Source: Pseudomonas aylmerensis (GTDB lineage Bacteria > Pseudomonadota > Gammaproteobacteria > Pseudomonadales > Pseudomonadaceae). From it: DNA of 64,000 nt. Numbering within the stretch: the first letter of the stretch is position 1; every line of letters starts with the position of its first letter. This document shows positions 1 to 9,554 of the stretch, in pieces. The stretch covers positions 108,091-172,090 of the forward strand of contig NZ_MAUE01000017.1 in the NCBI RefSeq assembly GCF_001702265.1, read 5' to 3'. Both the position numbers and the translations under genes were made by a program. The notes under the pieces were generated by a model. That model was given only the letters and a program-made list of their open reading frames with translations, was not told the DNA's origin and did no database searches.

Positions 1-1
1 C

Positions 2-61
2 ATCCACCTCGCGATCTACCAGTTCTCTCAGTTACTGAGAATGGCGGGTGTTGCGCCCTGA
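2..61 (+). CDS. C-terminal end of a DUF6124-like protein (partial)
   Basis: An open frame enters from the left edge and stops at TGA 59-61. It encodes about 19 residues, ending LAIYQFSQLLRMAGVAP. This resembles the tail of the neighbouring DUF6124 protein (LAIHQLSELGVLLMDR), so it is probably the 3' end of a paralogue on the opposite strand. A strong rho-independent terminator for this direction follows at 168-216. Only the last residues are visible, so the family call rests on the short similarity and the context. Confidence 0.35.
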   Translation: MHLAIYQFSQLLRMAGVAP

Positions 62-167
62 TCATTCACGGGCCGGGGGAGGGATCGGAAGCCATCGGGC
101 ATGACTGACTGCTCGGCCAATACAGACCTTGTCTGTTCATGCCTTCCACAAAGCCGCTCAGTCGCAC

Positions 168-216
168 AATCGCCGATTCGTCATGTAGAAATCACGACGA
201 CTCGGCGATTTTTTTT
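168..216 (+). terminator. Rho-independent terminator
   Basis: The stem aatcgccga (168-176) pairs with tcggcgatt (202-210), with a smaller cgtc/gacg pairing inside the loop, and a run of T follows. The T tract is only on the plus strand side, so it ends transcription coming from the left edge of the window. Confidence 0.75.
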
Positions 217-236
217 GGGGTAATAAAGCTGAACGC

Positions 237-569
237 TTACCCGCCTGCTACAGCCGACTCCCGCTCCATCAGCCTGTCCATCAACAGCACCCCCAACTCA
301 CTCAGCTGGTGAATCGCCAGGACCACATCCCGCTGTTTGCCGGTCAAGTCCTCTGACAGGTCGAGCAGCAATGCGGTTACCGAGGAGAAGGTTTCGTAGC
401 TGTTGGTGATCAGGGTTTCGTTGCTGGCGTTGGCGGCGACGGTGAATAGGCTGAGGGGCGCCACAGGTGGGGCAGTTTTTGGATTGAGGTAGTGATCGAT
501 TGCACGATGCGCAGCCTGGTTAAATTTCAGGTCCGGCTCGTTCGGAGGGTTGGGCGTGACTTTGAACAT
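237..569 (-). CDS. DUF6124 family protein
   Basis: A 110-residue protein beginning MFKVTPNPPNEPD, the typical opening of the small DUF6124 proteins that are multi-copy in Pseudomonas. The C-terminal half is predicted helical (SVTALLLDLSEDL then VLAIHQLSELGVLLMDR). There is no signal peptide or membrane segment. Function is unknown for the family. The gene is convergent with the partial paralogue at the left edge and is preceded by an unusually long structured leader (601-799), which suggests control at the RNA level. Family assignment is from recall of the N-terminal signature. Confidence 0.75.
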   Translation of the reverse strand: MFKVTPNPPNEPDLKFNQAAHRAIDHYLNPKTAPPVAPLSLFTVAANASNETLITNSYETFSSVTALLLDLSEDLTGKQRDVVLAIHQLSELGVLLMDRLMERESAVAGG

Positions 570-600
570 GTGTGTTGTACCTGATTAGGGCCAACACCTT

Positions 601-799
601 TTCGCTACTAAACGAGAGGGTTGCGGCTGTACGCAGGTTAGTAGACCGGGGAAACACACAAAGCCGGCGCGCCCGAGGGCGCCCTGCGTACAGCCACCAT
701 CAAGCACAGACAAGAACATCTGATTGATGAGGCTCATGCACTTTATGTTGTCACGCGGGCTACTAAACCCGATCACTGAGTAAACCCGATCACTGAGTT
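601..799 (-). promoter_or_regulatory. Structured leader RNA candidate upstream of the DUF6124 gene
   Basis: On the minus strand, upstream of the ATG at 569, a perfect 13-bp inverted repeat (ggctgtacgcagg, 625-637; cctgcgtacagcc, 683-695) encloses a GC-rich loop. Two copies of ctactaaa (605-612 and 760-767) flank a single complementary ttagtag (638-644), so either copy can pair with it but not both. This is the layout of a switching leader or attenuator. The structure is seen in the sequence; a regulatory role is inferred. A short open frame here (63 codons, 585-776) looks like a by-product of the structure rather than a gene. Confidence 0.5.
764..797. repeat. 17-bp tandem duplication
   Basis: The 17-mer taaacccgatcactgag occurs twice head to tail (764-780 and 781-797), at the far end of the structured leader. 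It may be a recent slippage duplication. Confidence 0.9.
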
Positions 800-910
800 T
801 TCAGCGACCGAACTACCTTAGAGACGCCCACTCAAGCGCACAAGCCGGCGGATTCTGACGTAACTGTAGGCAATGGGGCAAGCTGCTGAAGCTTGCTGTA
901 GGACATGTCC

Positions 911-1405
911 TCACTGCGTGTCGGGTGTATCAGTGAGGGGCATCGCCGACAGTGCTTTGAGTTTGTTGGCGGGGCCGGTGAAGTGCGTTTTACCGTTCAG
1001 GGTCGTCACTGTGATTCTTTCCGAATCGCAGCGATGCAACAGCGTGAACATGGGCTTTTTGGGGCCGTACACACCTGGCTGTCGCTCGGAATACTTCAAG
1101 CTGAGCATGGCGTTTTGCAGCGCGATGGGGCTGACGGGGGCGGCGAAGGTCCACTCCGACAGGGCGGCTTCGCGGTACATATTGAACGCCATGCCGATGG
1201 ATGCGCCGAAGGTGCCGCTGTAGAGGAGGGCGCTCTTGAAGGTGTCGGTAATACCGACACGGTGTGCGACGAACAGCACCAGGGCCATCACGGCAAAAAA
1301 CAGCAGGAGTGTTTCCAGCAGTGCCAAGGCCTTGTAGGGGTCAACCGTCAGTTGGTCTTTGAGCGTGAGTCGGGTGATGGGTGTGTCGGTGTTGAGCAGT
1401 TTCAA
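911..1405 (-). CDS. Hypothetical inner-membrane protein
   Basis: A 164-residue protein with a short cytosolic N-terminus and two hydrophobic segments near residues 26-48 and 59-80, followed by a polar domain of about 80 residues. The start is TTG at 1405, chosen because a near-perfect AGGAGGGG lies six bases upstream and no ATG is available. It is not part of an obvious operon. I do not recognise the family. Two membrane passes with a soluble C-terminal domain fit a small membrane-anchored accessory protein, but no function can be assigned. Confidence 0.7.
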   Translation of the reverse strand: MKLLNTDTPITRLTLKDQLTVDPYKALALLETLLLFFAVMALVLFVAHRVGITDTFKSALLYSGTFGASIGMAFNMYREAALSEWTFAAPVSPIALQNAMLSLKYSERQPGVYGPKKPMFTLLHRCDSERITVTTLNGKTHFTGPANKLKALSAMPLTDTPDTQ

Positions 1406-1507
1406 GCGTTACCCCTCCTGGGTGGTGTTGTCCTGATCGAGTAGGGGGCGCAGTTTACGCAAAGTGGGGGGCTGGAAGCGTGAGATTTTTATTGTCGGTG
1501 CGGGCCT

Positions 1508-1546
1508 CTTCGCAGCCTCGCTGGGGCTCGGCAGCTCCTACAGGGG
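1508..1546. repeat. Single REP-like palindromic element
   Basis: The sequence cttcgcagcctcgctggggctcggcagctcctacaggg is a solitary copy of the same REP family that forms an inverted pair at 46.1-46.25 kb. It lies between the membrane protein gene and the 3' end of the monooxygenase gene. Confidence 0.7.
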
Positions 1547-1626
1547 GAGCGGCGGTGGTTGTGGGCGGTGTGGTTTTTCGGCGCGTCCCAGGGGCGCGCC
1601 GAGGTGTGTGAAAGTAGTCGGCCGCC

Positions 1627-2880
1627 TCACTCGGGTTTCTTGTAGGACTTGTAGTCGTTTTGCAGCACGATGTGGTCGGCGACGTATTTCGCGTCGTGCC
1701 ACACGCCGTAGATGAACGATGACGCACGGTTGACCAGGTTGGGCAGGCCCAGGAAGTAGATGCCGCTTTCCGCCGAGATCCCACGTTTGTGGAAGGGCTC
1801 GCCTTTTTCGTCGAACGCATCGACCTTCAGCCAGCTGAAATCAAACCTGAAACCGGTGGCCCAGAGGATGGTGGTGATGCCGGCCTTCGCCAGATCCAGG
1901 CTGAGGATGGGGTTCACCAAGCACTCAGGGTCGGGCAGCAGTTCCCAGGCTTCAGGCTCCATGGGGAACGGCAACCCGTTCGCCTCGATGTAGGCATCCG
2001 CGTCGCGCAGTACATCGAAGTAGGCGCGGTCGCCTTCGGCGACGTTTTCGGCGAGCCCAGGTTGAAAGGTCATGACGCCGTCCTGCCAATCCTGGGTGAC
2101 GCCGACCAACCGGATGCCTTGGTGCGCGAGGCGGCGGAAGTCGACGGTCTTGCCGCCTTCATAGCCACTGACGGCAAAGGCCACGTGCTTTTTCTTCGGC
2201 TGGATTTTGACTTCGTCCCACAAGCCCAACGCACCCAGCCACCAGCAATAGTCGCGGCTGCGGTAGGCGCGCGGCGGGCGGTAATGTTCGCCGACCGAGA
2301 GGTATACGGTTTTGCCGGCCTTTTGCAGTTCTTCGGCGATTTGCGAACCGGAGGCGCCAGCGCCGACCACCAGGACGCCACCTTCGGGCAGTTGGCCGGG
2401 GTTCTTGTAGGTGGAGGAGTGCAGTTGGTGAACCGGTGCGCTGGCAGGCACGATGTTGGGGATAGAGGGGCGCTGGAACGGGCCGGTGGCGGCGACCACG
2501 TTGGCGGCTTCAAACACGCCGGCCGAGGTGGTGACTTTGAAGCCGGGGCGGCCGATGTGGCGTTCCACTTGCTGGACTTCTACACCGGTGCGCACGGGGG
2601 CCTGCAGCTTATCCACGTAGGCTTCGAAGTAGTCGGCCATGCGCTCTTTGGGCGGGAAGGCTTCAGGGGAGAGGCCTTCGAAGGTGAGGCCAGGAAACCG
2701 GTCGTGCCAGGCGGGGCCGTTGGCGACGAGAGAATCCCAGCGCTCGGAGCGCCAGCGTTCGGCGACGCGGTGGCGTTCGAGGACAATGTGGGGGACGCCC
2801 ATGAGGGACAGGTGTTCGCTCATGGCGACGCCGGCCTGGCCTGCGCCGACGACCAGGGTGTTGATGGTTTCTACTGACAT
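1627..2880 (-). CDS. FAD-dependent monooxygenase / NAD(P)-binding oxidoreductase (CzcO-like)
   Basis: A 417-residue flavoprotein of the flavin-containing monooxygenase type. The FAD-binding GxGxxG is VVGAGQAG near residues 10-17, and a second Rossmann motif VVGAGASG near residue 170 should bind NAD(P)H. The region following the first motif (ERHRVAERWR, then WDSL) is typical of the CzcO/FMO group. It is the last gene of a leftward operon after the RidA, quinone oxidoreductase and AroQ-like genes, 44 bases behind the latter. Members of this group oxygenate soft nucleophiles or carbonyl compounds; the substrate is not visible here. Cytosolic, no signal peptide. Confidence 0.85.
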   Translation of the reverse strand: MSVETINTLVVGAGQAGVAMSEHLSLMGVPHIVLERHRVAERWRSERWDSLVANGPAWHDRFPGLTFEGLSPEAFPPKERMADYFEAYVDKLQAPVRTGVEVQQVERHIGRPGFKVTTSAGVFEAANVVAATGPFQRPSIPNIVPASAPVHQLHSSTYKNPGQLPEGGVLVVGAGASGSQIAEELQKAGKTVYLSVGEHYRPPRAYRSRDYCWWLGALGLWDEVKIQPKKKHVAFAVSGYEGGKTVDFRRLAHQGIRLVGVTQDWQDGVMTFQPGLAENVAEGDRAYFDVLRDADAYIEANGLPFPMEPEAWELLPDPECLVNPILSLDLAKAGITTILWATGFRFDFSWLKVDAFDEKGEPFHKRGISAESGIYFLGLPNLVNRASSFIYGVWHDAKYVADHIVLQNDYKSYKKPE

Positions 2881-2924
2881 GGTCGGTTCCTGGGAGGTAA
2901 GAGGTGTGTAGGCATCACCGAATT

Positions 2925-3386
2925 TCAGCTGTGGGCGCTGGTGGTGGTTTCTTGTAGCAATGCCGCCACGGCGGTGAGTGCCAGTTCGTAACCGAGTGCG
3001 CCAAGCCCTGCGACCACGCCGGTGGCGGCTTTGGAGACGTAGGAGTGGTGCCGGAAGCTCTCGCGCTTCCAGAGGTTGCTCATGTGCGCTTCGATGATCG
3101 GGCCGTCGAAGGCCAGCAGCGCGTCGAGGATCGGCACCGAGCTGTAGCTGAGCCCGGCGGCGTTGATTACCACGGCGTCGGCGTCAAGGCGTGCCGCTTG
3201 AATCCAGTCCACCAGCACGCCTTCGTGGTTGCTCTGGCGAAAGTCCAGGCTCAGTCCCAGCCCGGCGGCGTGGCGTTCGCAGCGCGCCTGGATGCTGGCG
3301 AAGCTCTCGCGGCCGTAGGTGCCGTTTTTATCCAGCCCGTAGAGGTTGGCGTTGGGCCCATTGAGGAAAAACACGCGGTGGGTCAT
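2925..3386 (-). CDS. AroQ-like type II dehydroquinase paralogue with altered active site
   Basis: A 153-residue protein of the type II 3-dehydroquinate dehydratase fold, of the usual length (about 145-155). Conserved elements are present: LNGPNANL (8-15), Tyr24, FRQSNHEG (49-56), Asn75, Asp88, Glu99, His101, and RESFRHHS. The lid loop that normally reads GxREPxxYG is GLDKNGTYG, so the catalytic Arg (position 19) is Asp. The usual NPGAxTHTS is NAAGLSYSS, so the conserved His81 is Tyr. Family knowledge says both residues matter for catalysis, so this is probably not a housekeeping AroQ. It sits inside a catabolic operon, 13 bases after the quinone oxidoreductase gene, and may act on a different substrate. 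Confidence 0.85.
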   Translation of the reverse strand: MTHRVFFLNGPNANLYGLDKNGTYGRESFASIQARCERHAAGLGLSLDFRQSNHEGVLVDWIQAARLDADAVVINAAGLSYSSVPILDALLAFDGPIIEAHMSNLWKRESFRHHSYVSKAATGVVAGLGALGYELALTAVAALLQETTTSAHS

Positions 3387-3399
3387 GAAGGGCTCCAGG

Positions 3400-4380
3400 T
3401 TATTCAGCGACGGTCAGCACGACTTTGCCGACATTGGCGTTGGCTTCCAGCAGGCGGTGCGCCTCGGCGGCTTGAGCCAGCGGCACGCGCGCATGGATCT
3501 GCGGGCGCACCACGCCGGCCGCCAGCCACGGCAACAAGCGTGAGCGGATGCACGCCGCCAGGCGGGCTTTTTCGGCGTGGCTTTTCGGGCGCAGGGTGGA
3601 GGACGTCAGGCTGAGGTTCTTGCGCATCAGCACCTGCAAATCCAAGTCGATATGGGCGCCTTGCAGGAACGCCAAACTCACGTGCCGCCCGCCCATGGCC
3701 ATGGCCGCCAGGTTGCGCGCCACATAGGGCCCGCCGACGTTATCCAGCACCACGTCGACCCCACGGCCGTCGGTGCAGTCGTGCACGGCCTCGACGAAGT
3801 CTTCAAGGTGTCGGTCAACCGCGCGCCACACGCCGAGCGTTTGCAGCATCGCGACCTTGTGCGGGCCGCCGGCCGTGGCGATCACCCGCGCACCGGCGGC
3901 ATGCGCGCACTGCACGGCGAAGCTGCCGACACCGCTGGCGGCGCCGTGGATCAGCACGCTGTCGCCGCTGCGCAAGCGCCCCAGTTCAAACAGGTTGTGC
4001 CACACGACAAAGGCCGCTTCCGGCACCCCGGCGGCATCGAGCAGCGACAACCCCGCAGGCACCGGCAAGCAGTGCGCCGCGTGGGCCACGCAGTACTCGG
4101 CGTAGCCGCCGCCGTTGAGCAAGGCCATCACGCGATCGCCGCTCGCGAACTCATCCACGCCACTGCCTACCGCGACCACGATGCCTGCCGCCTCGAGGCC
4201 CAGCACATCGGTGACGCCTGCCGGAATTGGCGCGCCGCTGCGTTGCATCAGGTCGGGCCGATTGACCCCGGCAGCCGTGACGCGAATCAGCACTTCACCG
4301 GCTTGCACATCCGGCATCGGGCGCTCGACGGATTGCAGCACCTGCGGTCCGCCGGGCTCGCGGGCGATCACCGCTTTCAT
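3400..4380 (-). CDS. NAD(P)H-quinone oxidoreductase (zinc-independent MDR, PIG3-like)
   Basis: A 326-residue medium-chain dehydrogenase/reductase of the quinone oxidoreductase class. The N-terminal GroES-like domain contains VNRPDLMQR (about 39-47), and the cofactor domain carries HGAASGVGSFAVQ (about residue 145). The zinc ligands of alcohol dehydrogenases are absent. It should reduce quinones or an enone-type intermediate with NADPH. The ATG overlaps the stop of the upstream RidA gene in an ATGA arrangement (4377-4380), so the two are translationally coupled. It is the second gene of the leftward operon. Confidence 0.85.
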   Translation of the reverse strand: MKAVIAREPGGPQVLQSVERPMPDVQAGEVLIRVTAAGVNRPDLMQRSGAPIPAGVTDVLGLEAAGIVVAVGSGVDEFASGDRVMALLNGGGYAEYCVAHAAHCLPVPAGLSLLDAAGVPEAAFVVWHNLFELGRLRSGDSVLIHGAASGVGSFAVQCAHAAGARVIATAGGPHKVAMLQTLGVWRAVDRHLEDFVEAVHDCTDGRGVDVVLDNVGGPYVARNLAAMAMGGRHVSLAFLQGAHIDLDLQVLMRKNLSLTSSTLRPKSHAEKARLAACIRSRLLPWLAAGVVRPQIHARVPLAQAAEAHRLLEANANVGKVVLTVAE

Positions 4381-4799
4381 ACGGTCCAGTCATCCGGCAC
4401 GACGGCGATCACGTCGATTTCCATCAACCATTCCGGCTGGCCCAACCCGGAAATCACCAGCCCGGTGGAAATCGGGAACACGCCTTTGAGCCACTTGCCG
4501 ACCTCCTGGTACACCGGCTCGCGATAGCGCGGGTCGATCAAATAGGTGGTGGTCTTGACGATGTGCGAGAGGTCGGAGCCTGCCTCTTCCAGCAGTTGCT
4601 TGACGTTTTTCATCGCCTGCTCGGCCTGGGCGCGCGGGTCGCCGAGGCCGACCAGGTTGCCGTCGAAGTCGGTGCCGATCTGGCCGCGCACATAAATGGT
4701 GTTGCCGGCGCGGACCGCCTGGCACAGGTCGTTGTCCAGGGCCTGGTTGGGGTAGGTCTGCCGGGTGTTGAACATGCGGATGCGGGTGTGGGTAGGCAT
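4377..4799 (-). CDS. RidA (YjgF/YER057c/UK114) family protein
   Basis: A 140-residue Rid-family protein and the first gene of the leftward operon. The family core is clear: AGNTIYVRGQIGTD, AEQAMKNVKQLL, and KTTTYLID. In archetypal RidA an Arg just before the last strand performs enamine/imine deamination; the aligned stretch here reads SGLGQPEWLMEIDVIAV and has no Arg. It therefore belongs to one of the Rid subgroups not expected to have that activity and may handle another intermediate of the pathway. It lies divergent to a LysR gene and overlaps the next gene by four bases. Confidence 0.88.
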   Translation of the reverse strand: MPTHTRIRMFNTRQTYPNQALDNDLCQAVRAGNTIYVRGQIGTDFDGNLVGLGDPRAQAEQAMKNVKQLLEEAGSDLSHIVKTTTYLIDPRYREPVYQEVGKWLKGVFPISTGLVISGLGQPEWLMEIDVIAVVPDDWTV

Positions 4800-4981
4800 A
4801 ACGGCAACTCATGGGAAGCGGGATGAATCCAGCTTCACACCGCCCCGGTTCCGGCGAAACCAGCATTTGCGCGGGGTAGTGCTTAGGAAAAACCGAAGCC
4901 TGTGCCCCTCATCGGTTCGTGGCGGACCCGGCACGAACCCTGCAACGCTGCCCGTACAGTCATTGTTGAGGGGCAGGCGCA
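4800..4981. promoter_or_regulatory. Divergent promoter region between RidA and LysR genes
   Basis: The 182-base gap between two divergent starts should hold both promoters and the LysR operator. I cannot single out -10/-35 boxes or a convincing T-N11-A site by eye. A divergent LysR gene commonly controls the adjacent operon, which is the reason for the call. Confidence 0.45.
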
Positions 4982-5956
4982 ATGCTCAGTCGTATTACTC
5001 AGCGTCAACTGGAGTATTTCGTCGCGTCGGGAGAGGCGGGCAGCATCAGTGCTGCAGCTGAACGCATTCACGTGTCGTCGCCGTCGATCTCGGCGGCGAT
5101 CACCCATATGGAGGCCGAGTTGGGCATCCAGCTGTTTGTCAGGCATCACGCCCAGGGCATTTCGCTGACGGCGGTGGGGCGCCTGGTGATGCAGGAGGCC
5201 AAGCTGATCCTGGAGCAGATGACCAACCTCTACACCATCGCCTCGGAGTCACTGAACACGGTGCGCGGGCCGTTGCGGGTGGGCTGCCTGGAGTCGCTGG
5301 CGCCGATGATCACGCCGGAACTGGTGTTTGGTTTTGGCCGTGCGTTTCCCGGCGTGCGCCTGACCCAGGCCGAAGGCAACCATGAAGAATTGCTGGAGAA
5401 ACTGCGCAGCGGCGAGCTGGACATTGCCCTGACCTATGACCTGGTGACCAGCCCGGATATCGATTTCCAACCCCTGGCGCAGCTGCCGCCGTATGTGATG
5501 GTCGGCGAGTATCACCCGCTGGCGAGCTTGCCGGCCGTGAGCATGCAGGACCTTGAGGCGTACCCGGTGGTGCTGCTGGATACGCCGTGGAGCCGCGACT
5601 ATTTCCTCAGCCTGTTTATCCAGGCGGGCACCACGCCGAACATCATCATGCGCTCCACCAACCTCGAAACGGTGCGCGCCATGGTCGGCAACGGGATCGG
5701 CTATTCCTTCGCGAATGCGCGGCCCAAATCCAATATGTCCCAGGACGGCAAGCGCGTGATCCGCCTGCGCCTGGCCGGTGCACATCGGCCGATGCGGCTG
5801 GGCTATGCCACGGCCAGCAACACCCAGCTGTCGCGCGTGGTGTCGGCGTTTGCCGAGCGCTGCCGCATGTTTGTCTCCGACCAATACATCCCCGGCATGG
5901 CCCCGCCGAGCTTTTTTGACCCACACGCGGTGCGGGTGCTGAGTGGCGTGAGCTGA
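4982..5956 (+). CDS. LysR-family transcriptional regulator
   Basis: A 324-residue LysR regulator. The N-terminal winged helix-turn-helix spans about residues 5-65 (FVASGEAGSISAAAERIHVS...SISAAITHMEAELGIQLF). The effector domain follows (GPLRVGCLESLAPMITPELV, then SGELDIALTYD). It lies between the leftward FMO-AroQ-QOR-RidA operon and the rightward ABC-PhyH-aldolase operon, so it is the likely regulator of both. The effector is presumably the imported compound or a breakdown product of it; this is inference from position. Confidence 0.9.
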   Translation: MLSRITQRQLEYFVASGEAGSISAAAERIHVSSPSISAAITHMEAELGIQLFVRHHAQGISLTAVGRLVMQEAKLILEQMTNLYTIASESLNTVRGPLRVGCLESLAPMITPELVFGFGRAFPGVRLTQAEGNHEELLEKLRSGELDIALTYDLVTSPDIDFQPLAQLPPYVMVGEYHPLASLPAVSMQDLEAYPVVLLDTPWSRDYFLSLFIQAGTTPNIIMRSTNLETVRAMVGNGIGYSFANARPKSNMSQDGKRVIRLRLAGAHRPMRLGYATASNTQLSRVVSAFAERCRMFVSDQYIPGMAPPSFFDPHAVRVLSGVS

Positions 5957-6268
5957 GGTTGCACCAAAAGGTAGCGTGTGCCGCGCCCTGCATTCAGGCG
6001 TGCACCGTTTTGGCCAGTGCCTGGGCAGCGCGCACCTGCAGGCGCTGGCTTGCCCGGGAGGGCGGTGCGCAGCTGTCCAGTCATTGACTGACAGATCGCT
6101 ATCGCCGGCAAGCCGCCTCCTGCAGCTGATCTTGGGGGCTTGCGGGGCTGCATAGGCTCTGCCTACCCAGTGCCCCGGCTTTTACGAATTGACCCTGACC
6201 ACCTCCCGCCACGACTCTCATCCCATCGATGCAGATCAACTTCTTTTTTTTTGCAGGGCACAGCGACG
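5957..6268. other. Intergenic region upstream of the ABC operon
   Basis: These 312 bases carry no convincing gene. An in-frame extension of the transporter frame back to 6140 exists but starts without a ribosome site and has non-coding character. The region should hold the promoter of the rightward operon. A T-rich patch (6241-6252) precedes the start. Confidence 0.5.
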
Positions 6269-7786
<1,518 letters not shown>

Positions 7787-7813
7787 TCTCTTTAACGTTC
7801 AGGAAACACTAAA

Positions 7814-8686
7814 ATGATCGAGCAAGCACACATCGAACAATTCCAGCGCGACGGCTTCCTGGTGGTAGAAGGCGTGCTGTCGGCGGACGAAGTGGCCGCG
7901 CTGCAGCATGACTTCGACCAGTGGGTAGAAGAGAGCCGCAGCCATGACCAGGGCTGGGGCGCCACCGTGGATGGCCGCGCGCGGTTCGACCTGGAGGGCG
8001 ACCACCGCGCGGATCATCCCTCGCTGCGCCGGGTGAGTTCGCCTACCGAGATTTCCCCGGTGTACGAGCGCGTGGCGTTGCACTCGCGGATGGCAGCGAT
8101 TTCCGCGCAGCTGGTCGGCGCCAGTGGTGCACGGTTTCACCACAGCAAGATCAACTCGAAACTGCCGCACACCGCGACCCAGGTGAAGTGGCACCAGGAC
8201 TTTCTGTTCACGCCGCACAGCAATGACGACATCGTCACGGCCTTGCTGATGGTCAGCGAAGTGACCCCGCAGAACGGCCCGTTGAATGTGATCCCCGGCA
8301 GCCACAAAGGCCCGCTGTGGTCGCACTGGCAGAACCAGCGTTTCACCGGTTCGGTGGACGACGCGGTGGTTGAAGAGCACTGCCAGCAACCGGTCGCCTG
8401 CTACGGCCCGGCCGGTTCCGTGTGCTTTATGCACACGCGGCTGTTGCATGCGTCCAGCCCTAACGAGACCGAACTGCCGCGCACGCTGTTCATCAGTGTC
8501 TACGCCGCTGAAGACGCGCTGCCATTCGGCGAAAACCCGTTGCCCAGCGTTCATGCCGGCCTGCTCGTGGCCGGTGCCGAAAGTGGCCTGGTGCGCTCCA
8601 CCAGCAACCACATGCGCTTGCCGCAGAAGCCTCGCGGCGCGTCGTTCTTCGTGCAACAGGCCGGACAAGATACCGCCACTGCCTAA
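7814..8686 (+). CDS. Phytanoyl-CoA dioxygenase (PhyH) family oxygenase
   Basis: A 290-residue Fe(II)/2-oxoglutarate dioxygenase of the PhyH/EctD type. The metal triad is visible: HQD at residues 127-129 and the distal His at about 212 (RLLHASSPN). The family hydroxylates small substrates, including amino acids and ectoine. It is the second gene of the operon, 27 bases after the transporter and before its binding protein, so it likely hydroxylates the imported compound. The hydroxyl group could set up cleavage by the class II aldolase downstream; that order of steps is inference. Confidence 0.88.
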   Translation: MIEQAHIEQFQRDGFLVVEGVLSADEVAALQHDFDQWVEESRSHDQGWGATVDGRARFDLEGDHRADHPSLRRVSSPTEISPVYERVALHSRMAAISAQLVGASGARFHHSKINSKLPHTATQVKWHQDFLFTPHSNDDIVTALLMVSEVTPQNGPLNVIPGSHKGPLWSHWQNQRFTGSVDDAVVEEHCQQPVACYGPAGSVCFMHTRLLHASSPNETELPRTLFISVYAAEDALPFGENPLPSVHAGLLVAGAESGLVRSTSNHMRLPQKPRGASFFVQQAGQDTATA

Positions 8687-8716
8687 CCACCCCCCAAGAC
8701 CTTGCAGGTAATGACC

Positions 8717-9547
8717 ATGACAGCGTTTCGTAAAAGTGTTCGCCCCCTTGCCGTGTGCCTGTTGGGTGCTGCGGTTGCGATGACTTCGTTGGCGGCTTCG
8801 GCCTTCCAGAAAGACGGCACGATTGTCGCCGGCTCCGACGTCACGTTCTTTCCCTATGAATACATGGACAACAACAAGCCGGCGGGCTTCGATATCGAGT
8901 TCATGGACGGCCTGGGCAAGGTCATGGGCCGCAAGGTCGAGACCCTCGACACACGCTTTCCCAACTTGATCACCGGCCTGCAGGCCGGGCGTTTCGATGT
9001 GACCAACTCGTCGATGTACATCACGGCGGAGCGGGTCAAGGTCATCGACATGATCCCTTACCTGAAGAGCGGCGAGTCAATCCTGACCCTCAAGGACAGC
9101 GCCTTCCAGCCCAAGACCCCGGAAGAGTTCTGCGGCCACAAGATCGGCTCCATGGGCGCCACCTCGTGGCTGGCGCAGATGAACAAGTTGTCGACGGAGT
9201 ACTGCGTGGCCAAGGGCTTGAAGCCGATCCAGATCAGCGAATACAGCACCGACCCGCAGACCACCCAGGCCCTGCTGGCGCACGCGGTTGAAGCGCAGAT
9301 CACCGACGCCGCCGTGGCCCGTGGGGTGATCGACAAGTTGGGTAACCGCGTGGTGATTTCGTCCGACACGTTGATCTACCCGGTGCTCAACGGCTTTGGC
9401 GTGAAGAAGGGCAATGACACGGTCAAGCAGGCCTTGCTCGACGGCCTGGCAAAATACCGCGCCACACCTGAGTACGCGGCCTTGCTGAAGAAGTACAACT
9501 TCGAAGCACCGACCGATGCCGACCTCGCGGCGCTGATGCCCAAGTAA
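8717..9547 (+). CDS. Periplasmic binding protein of the polar amino acid ABC transporter
   Basis: A 276-residue family 3 solute-binding protein with a signal peptide (about 1-26: RKSVRPLAVCLL, then a hydrophobic run ending in AASA). The mature start FQKDGTIVAGSDVTFFPYEY and the segment GFDIEFMDGLGKVMGRKVE are typical. The ATG at 8717 is preferred because caggta lies at a proper distance; an earlier ATG at 8711 is too close. It delivers substrate to the fused permease/ATPase encoded two genes upstream. A strong hairpin directly after the stop may protect this part of the message. Confidence 0.9.
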   Translation: MTAFRKSVRPLAVCLLGAAVAMTSLAASAFQKDGTIVAGSDVTFFPYEYMDNNKPAGFDIEFMDGLGKVMGRKVETLDTRFPNLITGLQAGRFDVTNSSMYITAERVKVIDMIPYLKSGESILTLKDSAFQPKTPEEFCGHKIGSMGATSWLAQMNKLSTEYCVAKGLKPIQISEYSTDPQTTQALLAHAVEAQITDAAVARGVIDKLGNRVVISSDTLIYPVLNGFGVKKGNDTVKQALLDGLAKYRATPEYAALLKKYNFEAPTDADLAALMPK

Positions 9548-9554
9548 CCCAATC

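Noticed and set aside
585..776. 63-codon minus frame in the DUF6124 leader
   Set aside because: It follows from the hairpin sequence and lacks a ribosome site; the RNA structure explains the conservation better.
873..1444. Two long plus-strand frames (116 and 179 codons) opposite the membrane protein gene
   Set aside because: They mirror the minus-strand gene in other frames, have no ribosome sites, and show no recognisable protein features.
6140..6268. N-terminal extension of the ABC fusion protein to residue -43
   Set aside because: The extension is Pro/Arg-rich and non-coding in character; the permease domain begins at the ATG at 6269.
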